From positions 1 to 11,014 of the forward strand of contig JAOPZD010000145.1 in NCBI GenBank assembly GCA_025964295.1: 11,014 nucleotides of DNA, written 5' to 3'. Source of the DNA: Conexibacter sp. (lineage in GTDB: Bacteria > Actinomycetota > Thermoleophilia > Solirubrobacterales > Solirubrobacteraceae). Positions within the stretch are counted from its first letter, which is position 1, and each line of letters opens with the position of its first letter. This document shows positions 1-7,039 of the stretch, piece by piece. Both the position numbers and the translations under genes were made by a program. The notes under the pieces were generated by a model. It was given only the letters and a program-made list of their open reading frames with translations. It searched no databases and was not told the DNA's origin.

Positions 1-197
1 TCGGCCACCGACCGGGCCGCGCCCGAGCCGCCGTCGGCCAGCTCCGTGGCCTGCGCGCGGGGCACGCGCGAGGACGGCATGCCGGGCCAGCCGTGGAAGG
101 CGACGCCGGCGGAGAGGATCGCGAGCAGGATGCCGCCCGCCGCGATCACCGATCCCGACGCCCCCACCACCCCCGCAAAAGCCCGCAAGTAGCGCAT
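1..197 (-). CDS. Membrane-anchored or secreted protein, 3' part outside window (partial)
   Basis: The reading frame starts with ATG at 195-197 on the minus strand and stays open to the window edge, giving 65 visible residues. The protein begins MRYLRAFAGVV and has one long hydrophobic, small-residue-rich stretch at about residues 7-34, then a more polar Pro/Ser/Arg/Ala-rich part. This looks like a signal peptide or first transmembrane segment with a positively charged cytoplasmic start. An in-frame TGA at 237-239 limits how far upstream the start can lie, and no other ATG or GTG lies between. No strong Shine-Dalgarno sequence is visible. The gene lies 73 bases downstream of another minus-strand membrane protein gene, so the two may be cotranscribed. 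I do not recognise the family, and the C-terminal part is missing. Confidence 0.6.
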   Translation of the reverse strand, partial: MRYLRAFAGVVGASGSVIAAGGILLAILSAGVAFHGWPGMPSSRVPRAQATELADGGSGAARSVA

Positions 198-270
198 CCG
201 GGAAGCGCATCGGCCGGGCCCGAACGATCCTTGATGTCAGCAGCCCGACATGCGCCGGCGACGGCCTCCC

Positions 271-894
271 TCAGCCGCCCGAGCGCCCGGGGTTGTCGGG
301 TCCCGCGATCGTCGCGTTGGGCCGCTGGTCGGGGTCGACGCGCTTGATCGGCACCGCCTCGTCGGTCCGCACGACGACGCAGAAGTCGCGCCGCGGGTCG
401 GGCCCCGCGAAGCACGTCCGGAACAGGTCGGGCCCCTGCTGCCAGGTGTCGGAGTCGTGCAGCGGCAGGTACCGGGCCGGCGCGTGGTGGGCGGCGAACA
501 CGCGCGCCTCGCCGACCGCCGTCGCTAGCGTGTCGTCGTTGGCCCGCAGCGCGGGCCGGTGGGCGATCCCGCCCGCGATCAACAGCACGCTGAACGCGAC
601 CAGGCCGAAGGTCCCCGCCTGGTCGGCCGCGACCTCGCGCGGCAGATGCGGGCGCCGGCGCCGCACGAGCCAGCCGCCCGGCCGCGCGACGACTGCCACC
701 ACGATGATGTTCAACAGCCCCGCCGCCAGCAGGCAGCCGAGCAGGTTCGCGCGTCCGCCGGCGAACGGCAGCCGCGCCAGGACGACCGTGTCGACCACCG
801 TCAGGACCGTGAACGCCGGCCATTGCCACGCGCCGCTCAGCCGCCACCGCAGGCGGGCGCGCCACACGGCGATCCCCTCGCGCTGCGCAGCCAT
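271..894 (-). CDS. Hypothetical three-helix membrane protein with soluble C-terminal tail
   Basis: This 207-residue protein starts at ATG 892-894 and begins MAAQREGIAVWRARLRWRL. An Arg-rich cytoplasmic N-terminus is followed by three hydrophobic segments at roughly residues 24-42, 50-70 and 94-112. An Arg-rich loop (about 71-90) lies between the second and third. The last 95 residues are soluble, with two cysteines (C161, C172) in a DLFRTCFAG...DFCVVVRTDE context that could pair if exported. By the positive-inside rule (inference) the tail would lie outside the cytoplasm. I chose this start because longer in-frame extensions run antisense through the small gene at 938-1153 and lipB, where the encoded residues are low-complexity. 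I do not recognise the family; membrane location is the only claim I make. Confidence 0.72.
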   Translation of the reverse strand: MAAQREGIAVWRARLRWRLSGAWQWPAFTVLTVVDTVVLARLPFAGGRANLLGCLLAAGLLNIIVVAVVARPGGWLVRRRRPHLPREVAADQAGTFGLVAFSVLLIAGGIAHRPALRANDDTLATAVGEARVFAAHHAPARYLPLHDSDTWQQGPDLFRTCFAGPDPRRDFCVVVRTDEAVPIKRVDPDQRPNATIAGPDNPGRSGG

Positions 895-937
895 GGCGCC
901 GAGTGTGCCACGCCGGCCGAGTCGCCGAGCGCCGAGC

Positions 938-1153
938 TCAGGCCGGTGACTCCAGCGCGATGTGCTGGGGCCAGGTCGTGTCGATGTCGTCGAGCGTCTG
1001 GATGATCTCGATGCGGTGGTCGTCGCCCTCCAGCGCGTAGACCCGCTCCGCGCCGCCGCCCTCTTCGGGCACGAGGTCGGTCTGCTGCTCGAACTCGTCG
1101 AGGATCCGCTCGCCGTCGTCGTCCTGGGCCAGGAAGGTGATCGTGTTCGCCAT
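938..1153 (-). CDS. Small acidic hypothetical protein (71 aa)
   Basis: The frame starts at ATG 1151-1153 (MANTITFLAQDDDGERILDE) and encodes 71 residues with many Asp and Glu and few basic residues. The pattern suggests a compact soluble protein: a short strand, an acidic helix (about 12-20), then alternating hydrophobic residues (ERVYALEG, HRIEIIQTLDD). No cysteine cluster, membrane segment or catalytic motif is visible. An alternative in-frame ATG at 1184-1186 would add 11 residues (MDGATRGTALL) and overlap the 5' end of lipB; neither start has a good ribosome-binding site. I prefer the shorter form because the extension looks unlike the rest of the protein. The gene is divergent from lipB, with only 17 bases between the start codons. 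Function is unknown to me. Confidence 0.62.
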   Translation of the reverse strand: MANTITFLAQDDDGERILDEFEQQTDLVPEEGGGAERVYALEGDDHRIEIIQTLDDIDTTWPQHIALESPA

Positions 1154-1160
1154 AAGGAGC
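1154..1160 (+). promoter_or_regulatory. Ribosome-binding site deciding the lipB start
   Basis: AAGGAGC at 1154-1160 lies about 11 bases before GTG 1171, which supports that codon rather than the in-frame GTG at 1192, which has no purine-rich sequence in front. The site directly abuts the ATG of the divergent minus-strand gene. Confidence 0.5.
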
Positions 1161-1170
1161 GCGGTACCCC

Positions 1171-1890
1171 GTGTGGCACCATCCATCCCCAGTGGATCTC
1201 TGGACCGTGCATCTGGGCCGCGTCCCCTACGCCGACGCGCTCGACCTCCAGCACCGCGTGCGCGCCGCGCGCCAGGCGGGCGCGATCCCCGACACCGTCC
1301 TCACGCTCGAGCACGACCCCGTCTACACGCGCGGGCGCCGCTCCGACCCGGCCGAGCTGCCGTTCGGCGACGACTGGTACGCCGCGCGCGGGATCGACGT
1401 CGTCGACGTCGACCGCGGCGGCAAGGTCACCTACCATGGCCCCGGCCAGCTCGTGGCCTATCCGATCGTCGCGATCACCGACGTCATGGGCTTCGTCGCC
1501 CAGCTGGAGGACGTCATGGTCGCCGCGCTCGCGCAGGAGGGCGTCGCCGCCCGCGGCCGCGCCGCCGACGGCCGCGACTTCACCGGCGTCTGGGTCGGCG
1601 GCGACAAGATCGGCTCGATCGGCCTGCACGTCTCCCACGGCGTGACGATGCACGGGCTGTCGCTCAACGTCGAGGGCGACCTGGAGCCGTTCACCTGGAT
1701 CGTCCCCTGCGGCCTCGGCGGCGTCGCCATGACCTCGGTGCAGGAGCAGACCGGCCGGACCGAGCGCCTCGACTGCGTGCGCAAGCGCGTCGCCCACGGC
1801 CTCGCCGGCGCGCTCGGCGCGCGCCAGCGGATCGTCACGCGCCAGCGCCTGGAGCGCGCGCTGGCGGCGATCCCCTCGACCGTCGGCTGA
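1171..1890 (+). CDS. lipB: Octanoyl-[acyl-carrier-protein]:protein N-octanoyltransferase LipB
   Basis: LipB moves octanoate from acyl-carrier protein to the target lysine of lipoyl domains, the first step of de novo protein lipoylation in the cytoplasm. The 239-residue protein shows the family signature RGGKVTYHGPGQ at residues 82-93, the conserved lysine in GDKIGSIGLHV (K146), the HG.SLNV.GDLEPF segment (about 161-174) and the acyl-thioester cysteine in WIVPCGLGG (C180). The length is normal for the family. GTG 1171 is used as the start because AAGGAG lies 11 bases upstream; GTG 1192 is an alternative that would remove seven residues before the conserved LGRVPYADAL. It opens a run of six plus-strand genes that also contains lipA, the next enzyme in the pathway. 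The identification is secure; only the exact start is uncertain. Confidence 0.96.
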   Translation: MWHHPSPVDLWTVHLGRVPYADALDLQHRVRAARQAGAIPDTVLTLEHDPVYTRGRRSDPAELPFGDDWYAARGIDVVDVDRGGKVTYHGPGQLVAYPIVAITDVMGFVAQLEDVMVAALAQEGVAARGRAADGRDFTGVWVGGDKIGSIGLHVSHGVTMHGLSLNVEGDLEPFTWIVPCGLGGVAMTSVQEQTGRTERLDCVRKRVAHGLAGALGARQRIVTRQRLERALAAIPSTVG

Positions 1891-1945
1891 CTCCCCCGGT
1901 CCAGCGATCAAGCCCGGCGGCCCCCGGGCCGACCACAGGGAAGCC

Positions 1946-2365
1946 ATGGACGGCACCCTCCAGATCCTCCTCGTCATCCTCGCGGCGACCATCCCCGCGG
2001 CGCTCCTGCACGAGCTCGGCCGGGCGACCGCCGCGCTGCTGCTGACCGAGGGCCGCGTGTGCGTCCTGCTCGGCTCCGGGCGCCCGCTGTTCAGCGTCCG
2101 CCTCGGCCGCCTGATCATCGGCGCGACCCGCACCTGGCTGTGGGGCGGCGAGTGCCTGCACACGCCCACGGCCTCCCGCCGCCGCGAGACCGCGATCCTG
2201 CTCACCGGCCCGCTGGCGGGCGACCTCGCCTTCCTGGCCGCCTTCGCCGTCGCGGTCACCTGGCGCGGCGGCCCGACCGAGCACGCCGCGCTGCAGCTCG
2301 GCCTCTTCGTCTTCGCGCTCGTCGCGCTCACGCGCGCGAGCATGGACCTCGTCCGCGCTCGCTAG
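1946..2365 (+). CDS. Small M50-like (site-2 protease fold) membrane protein with degenerate zinc motif
   Basis: This 139-residue protein begins MDGTLQILLVILAATIPAAL, a first membrane helix that runs into LLHELGRATAALLL (about 21-33). This matches the HExGHxxxA helix of M50 intramembrane metalloproteases, except that the second zinc-binding histidine is Arg (HELGR, residues 22-26, codon CGG). A short beta-rich stretch (about 35-66) follows, then LLTGPLAGDLAFLAAFAVAV (85-104), which resembles the GP..N/G segment of M50 proteins, and a last helix (about 114-130). No third ligand motif such as NxxPxxxxDG is visible. I infer a non-catalytic relative; an unrelated membrane protein with a chance HELG is possible. 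AGGG ends five bases before the ATG. It lies 55 bases after lipB and 13 bases before lipA, so it is probably cotranscribed with both. Confidence 0.75.
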   Translation: MDGTLQILLVILAATIPAALLHELGRATAALLLTEGRVCVLLGSGRPLFSVRLGRLIIGATRTWLWGGECLHTPTASRRRETAILLTGPLAGDLAFLAAFAVAVTWRGGPTEHAALQLGLFVFALVALTRASMDLVRAR

Positions 2366-2378
2366 CCTTCGCTCGGCG

Positions 2379-3377
2379 ATGGCCGCCGAACCGACTGAGC
2401 AGCAGCGCGAGCACAAGACCCGCTCCCGCGCCAACCCGGGCGGCATGGACGTCCTGAAGGTCCTCGGGCCCGACGTCCTCGACATCCGCGAGCGCAAGCC
2501 GAAGTGGTTCAAGGTCCCGATGCCGGGCGGCCCGCGCTACCGCGAGCTGAAGACGAAGATCGCCGACGACAACCTGCACACGGTCTGCCAGGAGGCGGCC
2601 TGCCCGAACATCGGCGAGTGCTGGGAGCGCGGCACGGCCACGTTCATGATCCTCGGCGACACGTGCACCCGCCGCTGCGGCTTCTGCCACGTCAAGACCG
2701 GCAAGCCGACCTGGAACGACCCGCTGGAGCCCGCCCGCGTCGCCCGCCAGGTCGCGCGCATGGGCCTGCGCCACGCGGTGATCACCAGCGTCGACCGCGA
2801 CGACATGCCCGACAAGGGCGCGCACGCCTTCGTCGGCGTCATCCGCCAGATCCGCCGCCAGGCGCCCAGCTGCAAGATCGAGATCCTGACCCCGGACTTC
2901 CAGGGGCTCGACATGCCGCTGGCCAAGGTCATCGCCGAGCGCCCCGACGTGTTCAACCACAACGTCGAGGTCGCGCCGCGCCTGTACCCGATCGCCCGCC
3001 GCGGCTCGACGTGGGAGCGCTCGCTGCGCGTCCTGGAGACCGCCAAGGAGCTGGGCGGCGACGAGGTCGTCACGAAGTCGGGCCTGATGGTCGGCCTCGG
3101 CGAGTCGTTCGACGAGATGGTCGACGCGCTGGGCCAGCTGCGCGAGCGCGGCGTCCAGGTCATCACGATCGGCCAGTACCTGCGGCCGACCGAGCGCCAC
3201 CTGCCGCTCGTGCGCTACTGGCACCCCGACGAGTTCGACGCGCTGGCCGCCGCGGGCATGGCGATGGGCTTCGACCACGTCGCCGCCGGCCCGCTCGTGC
3301 GCAGCTCCTACCACGCCGACGAGCACGTCCCGCAGCCCGAGCCCGGCGTCGGCCCGCTCGCCGCGGCGACCATCTAG
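2379..3377 (+). CDS. lipA: Lipoyl synthase LipA (radical SAM)
   Basis: LipA inserts two sulfur atoms into protein-bound octanoyl groups at C6 and C8, completing lipoylation. Both iron-sulfur sites are intact in the 332-residue protein. The auxiliary-cluster cysteines are C70, C75 and C81 (TVCQEAACPNIGEC) and the radical SAM CxxxCxxC is C96, C100 and C103 (DTCTRRCGFC). The C-terminal RSSYHA box, which supplies the unusual serine ligand of the auxiliary cluster, is at 308-313. VDRDDMPDKGA at 138-148 is the usual family block, with Lys where Gly is common. The length is typical. It starts with ATG 13 bases after the M50-like gene, with little Shine-Dalgarno sequence, which suggests translation coupled to the gene before. 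LipB lies upstream in the same run, so the window encodes both enzymes of the endogenous pathway. Confidence 0.97.
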   Translation: MAAEPTEQQREHKTRSRANPGGMDVLKVLGPDVLDIRERKPKWFKVPMPGGPRYRELKTKIADDNLHTVCQEAACPNIGECWERGTATFMILGDTCTRRCGFCHVKTGKPTWNDPLEPARVARQVARMGLRHAVITSVDRDDMPDKGAHAFVGVIRQIRRQAPSCKIEILTPDFQGLDMPLAKVIAERPDVFNHNVEVAPRLYPIARRGSTWERSLRVLETAKELGGDEVVTKSGLMVGLGESFDEMVDALGQLRERGVQVITIGQYLRPTERHLPLVRYWHPDEFDALAAAGMAMGFDHVAAGPLVRSSYHADEHVPQPEPGVGPLAAATI

Positions 3378-3391
3378 ATTCCCGCGGGCCC

Positions 3392-4156
3392 TTGTTCCCG
3401 CTCAAGGACAACATCCCGACCACGCGCTTCGCGGCGGTCACCTACCTGCTCATCGCGGTCAACGTCCTGGCCTACTTCGTGTGGCAGAAGGGCGGGATCC
3501 TGCACGGGCCGCCCAACGCCAACGTCATCAACTACGGCTGGATCCCCTACGAGGTCAAGCACCCGGGCCAGCAGTGCATCGCCCAGGGCAACGCGATCGC
3601 CTGCGGCGACGTCCCGGGCCAGCCCTCGTTCTACGAGACCGCGTTCACGTCGATGTTCATGCACGGCTCGATCGTGCACCTCGGCGGCAACATGCTGTTC
3701 CTGTGGATCTTCGGCAACAACGTCGAGGACAGCATGGGCAAGGTGCGCTTCCTCGCCTTCTACCTGCTCGGCGGCCTCGCGGCGCTGGCGGGCCAGACGC
3801 TGGTGGCCAGCGGAAGCGCGAACGCGGTGCCGCTGGTCGGCGCCTCGGGCGCGATCGCCGCGGTGCTGGGCGGCTACATCCTGCTCTACCCGCGCGCCCG
3901 CGTGCTGACGGCGATCTTCATCATCTTCTTCTTCACGCTGATCGAGATCCCGGCGATGGTCGTGCTGGGGATCTGGTTCGTCGAGCAGATCCTGTTCGGC
4001 GCCTACGGCCTGACCGACCCCGTGGGCGACGGCGGCGGCGTCGCCTACTTCGCGCACATCGGCGGCTTCGCGTTCGGCCTGCTGCTGATCCGCGTCTTCG
4101 CCAACCGCGAGAACCCGGCCTACAACCAGGGGCGCCCGCGGAGCGCGACGGTCTGA
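3392..4156 (+). CDS. Rhomboid family intramembrane serine protease
   Basis: Rhomboids cleave transmembrane substrates inside the membrane using a Ser-His dyad. The 254-residue protein begins MFPLKDNIPTTRF, a common start for bacterial six-helix rhomboids, read from TTG 3392. I chose TTG because this block starts there and upstream residues are the lipA coding region in another frame. Visible elements are a first helix (14-32), a long loop (33-78) holding C62 and C71, HGSIVHLGGNMLFLWIFGN with oxyanion-site candidates H91, H96 and N100, catalytic Ser152 in GASGA, and catalytic His222 in AHIGGFAFG. Between them lies a very hydrophobic helix at 171-200. It starts 14 bases after lipA and ends 6 bases before the next gene. 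The dyad is complete, so an active protease is expected; the substrate is unknown. Confidence 0.93.
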   Translation: MFPLKDNIPTTRFAAVTYLLIAVNVLAYFVWQKGGILHGPPNANVINYGWIPYEVKHPGQQCIAQGNAIACGDVPGQPSFYETAFTSMFMHGSIVHLGGNMLFLWIFGNNVEDSMGKVRFLAFYLLGGLAALAGQTLVASGSANAVPLVGASGAIAAVLGGYILLYPRARVLTAIFIIFFFTLIEIPAMVVLGIWFVEQILFGAYGLTDPVGDGGGVAYFAHIGGFAFGLLLIRVFANRENPAYNQGRPRSATV

Positions 4157-4162
4157 CCGGCA

Positions 4163-5116
4163 GTGCTGCGCCGCGCGCTCCTGCTCACGACGATCCTCGC
4201 GGCCCTGACGGCCGGCGGGTGCGGCACCAGCGGCGACACGACGCCGACCAGCAAGCCCGACTCCGGCGCGCCCAACCAGCCGCTGCAGGCGGCCAACGGC
4301 CCGATCGCGCCGGCCGCCGCGACCTCGCCGCTGACGCTCGCGCTGACCGGCGCGCCGGACCCGGTCCAGATCCGCTTCGGCCACCAGCCGCGCGCCGGGC
4401 TGCTGTTCGACCTCGACACCGGCCGCGTCCTGTGGCGCAAGGACCCGACGCGCGTCCTGCCGATCGCCAGCGTCACGAAGATGATGACCGCGCTGGTCGT
4501 CGTCGACCGCGTCCCGGACGGCTCGAAGGTCCGGATCACCAAGCAGGCGCTGGCCTACCAGGGCTCCGGCGTCGGCGTGCTGCCCAGGAACAAGTGGGTC
4601 GGGATCTCGGCCATGTTGTACGGGTTGCTGCTGCCGTCGGGCAACGACGCGGCGATCGCGCTGGCCCAGCGCGCCAGCGGCGACGACACGGTCCCGACGT
4701 TCGTGCGCCAGATGAACCAGCGGGCGGCGGCGATGGGCCTGGCCTGCACGCGCTACGCGTCGCCCAGCGGCTTCGTGGACCGCGGCAACCACTCGTGCGC
4801 GGCCGACCTCGCCGTCCAGGCGCGCGCGGTGCTCGACGAGCCGCGGCTGGCCCGGGTCGTCCGCCACCGCTCGGCGATCCTGCCGTTCCCGATCAAGGGC
4901 GGCAAGCTGTACCTCTACAACCACAACCCGCTGCTGCAGCGCCGCTACCCCGGCACGCTGGGCATCAAGACCGGGTTCACCGACGCCGCCGGCCGCTGCC
5001 TCGTCGCCGCGGTCAAGCGCAACGGCCACCGCCTCGGCGTCGTCCTGCTGCACTCGCCCGACCCCGGCGGGCAGGCGACCAAGCTCTTCGACCGCGGCTT
5101 CCGCGCCCTGAGCTGA
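4163..5116 (+). CDS. D-alanyl-D-alanine carboxypeptidase (peptidase S11, PBP5-like), putative lipoprotein
   Basis: This enzyme class removes the terminal D-Ala from peptidoglycan stem pentapeptides outside the membrane. All three penicillin-binding motifs are present in the 317-residue protein: SVTK at 103-106 (nucleophile S103), SGN at 159-161 and KTG at 269-271. The N-terminus (MLRRALLLTTILAALTAGGC) has a basic start, a hydrophobic core and Cys20 after TAGG. It looks like a lipoprotein signal peptide, although Ala at -3 is less usual than Leu. A low-complexity linker rich in Pro, Ala, Gly and Thr spans about 21-65. C195 and C212 could form a disulfide. The protein stops soon after the catalytic domain and lacks the C-terminal beta domain and amphipathic anchor of PBP5, consistent with N-terminal lipid anchoring. 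GTG start, 6 bases after the rhomboid gene. Confidence 0.92.
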   Translation: MLRRALLLTTILAALTAGGCGTSGDTTPTSKPDSGAPNQPLQAANGPIAPAAATSPLTLALTGAPDPVQIRFGHQPRAGLLFDLDTGRVLWRKDPTRVLPIASVTKMMTALVVVDRVPDGSKVRITKQALAYQGSGVGVLPRNKWVGISAMLYGLLLPSGNDAAIALAQRASGDDTVPTFVRQMNQRAAAMGLACTRYASPSGFVDRGNHSCAADLAVQARAVLDEPRLARVVRHRSAILPFPIKGGKLYLYNHNPLLQRRYPGTLGIKTGFTDAAGRCLVAAVKRNGHRLGVVLLHSPDPGGQATKLFDRGFRALS

Positions 5117-5175
5117 GTAGGAGAGACGTCCACGGGGCCCGCAAGCGCGGGCGCCGCGTGCCGACCGAAGGGCAG

Positions 5176-7038
5176 ATGGCCCTCCTGCCGCCCAAGCTGC
5201 CCCACGAGGCCGAGCGCCTCGACGCCCTGCACCGCCTCGGCCTGCTGGACTCCGATGCCGATCCGGCATACCAGGCGCTGGCCGAGCTGGCCGCGCGCCT
5301 GCTCGGCACGCCGATCGCCGCGGTCAGCCTGATCGACGCCGACCGCCAGTGGACCAAGGCCGGCGTCGGCCTGGTCCACGGCGACGAGGACCCGCGCGAC
5401 GTCTCGTTCTGCGCGCACGTCATCGGCAGCGACGCCGACCCGTGGGTCGTCACCGACGCCGCGCACGACCCGCGCTTCGCCGACAACCCGCTCGTGCTCG
5501 GCGGCCGCGTCGGCTTCTACGCGGGCGCGCCCGTGCGCACGGCCGACGGCCACAAGATCGGCACGCTCTGCGTGATCGACCCCGAGCCCCGCGAGATGGA
5601 CGACGCCGCGCGGGACACGCTGCGCACGCTGGCCGCCGCGGTCAGCGCGCACGTCGAGGTCCGCCGCCAGCAGCTCGTCGCGGCCCAGCGCCACGGCGAG
5701 CTCATGGACATCATCGAGCACTCGCCCGACGCGTTCCTGCGCATCGACGGCGACAGCCGGATCCTCGGCGTCAACGCCAGCGCCGAGGCGCTGTTCGGCT
5801 GGGAGCGCGACGTGCTCGTCGGGCTGCGCGCGGTCGACACGATCGTCCCCGAGGAGCTGCGCGAGTCCCACCTGGCGATGCTCGCCCAGGCGGCCGCCAC
5901 GCCGGGCGAGCCCGGCCTGGTGCAGGCCGCGCTGGAGCTGCCCGCCCGCCACCGCGACGGCCGCCACATCCCGGTCGAGCTGTCGGTCGGCGCGACCGCG
6001 ACGCCGCGCGGGCTGCGCTTCAACGTCTTCGCCCGCGACATCACCGAGCGCCTGGAGCGCGACCGCGAGCGCCGCGACGAGACCGAGGCGCTGGCCGCGC
6101 TGGCCGACGTCACGAGCCGCCTGGCCCGCGGCCTCGACGACGCGGTCCTGCGCGACCAGCTCTGCCACGCCGCCTGCCGGATCGCCGGCGCCGACGACGC
6201 CGTGCTGTTCATCGCCCACCCCGACGGCGGCCTCGTCGCCGCGGGCGCCAGCGACCCGGAGCTGCGCGACACGCGCGTCGTCGACGGCGATCGCTCGCTC
6301 ACGCTCGAGTCCTACATCTCGGGCGCGCCGAGCTTCGCCTCCGACGCGCCCGCCCAGGGCTGGCCGCTGGCCGCCCGCCACGGCTCGCGCGCGGTGGCGA
6401 CCCAGCCCGTGGTGCTCGACGGCCGCTGCCTCGGCGTGCTGACGGTCTTCTGGAGCGAGGTGCGCGAGCAGCTCGGCGTGCGCACGAGCCGCCTGCTCGG
6501 CCTGCTGGCCCACGAGGCCTCGACCGCCTTCGCCCGGACCGCGCTGTTCGCGCGCCTGGCGCAGCAGTCGCGCACCGACGCGCTCACCGGCGTCCTGAAC
6601 CGGCGCGCGCTGGACGACGAGCTGCACCTCGCGCTGCTCAACGCGCGCCACGACGGGCCGGGCGCGACCGGCGGCCCGGTCTCCGTCGCCATGCTCGACC
6701 TCGACCACTTCAAGGCCTACAACGACTCCCACGGCCATGCCGGCGGCGACGCGCTGCTGAAGGCCGCGTGCGCCGGCTGGAGCGGCGCGCTGCGCGCCGG
6801 CGACGTCCTCGCCCGCTTCGGCGGCGAGGAGTTCGTGATCGTCCTGCCGGGCTGCGCCGCCCCCGACGCCCGCGCGCTGGTCGACCGCCTCCGCGGCGAG
6901 ACCCCCAACGGCCAGACCTGCTCGGCCGGCGTCGCGACCTGGGACGGCTCCGAGGCCGTCGGCGAGCTGATCGAGCGGGCCGACCGGGCGCTGTACCGCG
7001 CCAAGGATCGCGGCCGCGACATGGTCTGCGTGGCTTAG
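5176..7038 (+). CDS. GAF-PAS-GAF-GGDEF diguanylate cyclase
   Basis: The protein should make cyclic di-GMP from two GTP under control of N-terminal sensor domains. Counting from ATG 5176 it has 620 residues and no membrane segment, so it is cytoplasmic. GAF1 spans about 25-160 (VSLIDADRQW, DVSFCAHVI, GTLCVIDPEPRE), PAS about 175-290 (EHSPDAFLRIDGDSRILGVN, then VFARDITERLERDRE), and a charged linker leads to GAF2 (about 310-455). The GGDEF domain runs 466-618: DALTGVLNRRAL, MLDLDHFKAYNDSHGHAGGD, the active-site GGEEF at 549-553 and the closing ADRALYRAKDRGRD. The inhibitory I-site RxxD is intact (R540, D543, five residues before GGEEF). GTG 5158 is an alternative in-frame start adding six residues. 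It begins 59 bases after the carboxypeptidase gene and is the last gene of this run. The ligand of the sensor domains cannot be read from the sequence. Confidence 0.93.
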   Translation: MALLPPKLPHEAERLDALHRLGLLDSDADPAYQALAELAARLLGTPIAAVSLIDADRQWTKAGVGLVHGDEDPRDVSFCAHVIGSDADPWVVTDAAHDPRFADNPLVLGGRVGFYAGAPVRTADGHKIGTLCVIDPEPREMDDAARDTLRTLAAAVSAHVEVRRQQLVAAQRHGELMDIIEHSPDAFLRIDGDSRILGVNASAEALFGWERDVLVGLRAVDTIVPEELRESHLAMLAQAAATPGEPGLVQAALELPARHRDGRHIPVELSVGATATPRGLRFNVFARDITERLERDRERRDETEALAALADVTSRLARGLDDAVLRDQLCHAACRIAGADDAVLFIAHPDGGLVAAGASDPELRDTRVVDGDRSLTLESYISGAPSFASDAPAQGWPLAARHGSRAVATQPVVLDGRCLGVLTVFWSEVREQLGVRTSRLLGLLAHEASTAFARTALFARLAQQSRTDALTGVLNRRALDDELHLALLNARHDGPGATGGPVSVAMLDLDHFKAYNDSHGHAGGDALLKAACAGWSGALRAGDVLARFGGEEFVIVLPGCAAPDARALVDRLRGETPNGQTCSAGVATWDGSEAVGELIERADRALYRAKDRGRDMVCVA

Positions 7039-7039
7039 C

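Noticed and set aside
271..2343. Very long minus-strand frame (690 codons) through lipB and the M50-like gene
   Set aside because: Only its last 207 codons (271-894) look like a real protein. The rest is antisense to lipB, with low-complexity Arg/Ala/Gly-rich residues typical of GC-rich shadow frames.
2504..3391. In-frame extension of the rhomboid gene back into lipA
   Set aside because: It is an out-of-frame reading of lipA. The protein proper starts MFPLKDNIPT at TTG 3392.
3481..5157. In-frame extension of the GGDEF gene upstream through the rhomboid and carboxypeptidase genes
   Set aside because: It is a shadow frame of two well-supported genes; the conserved GAF start lies after 5176.
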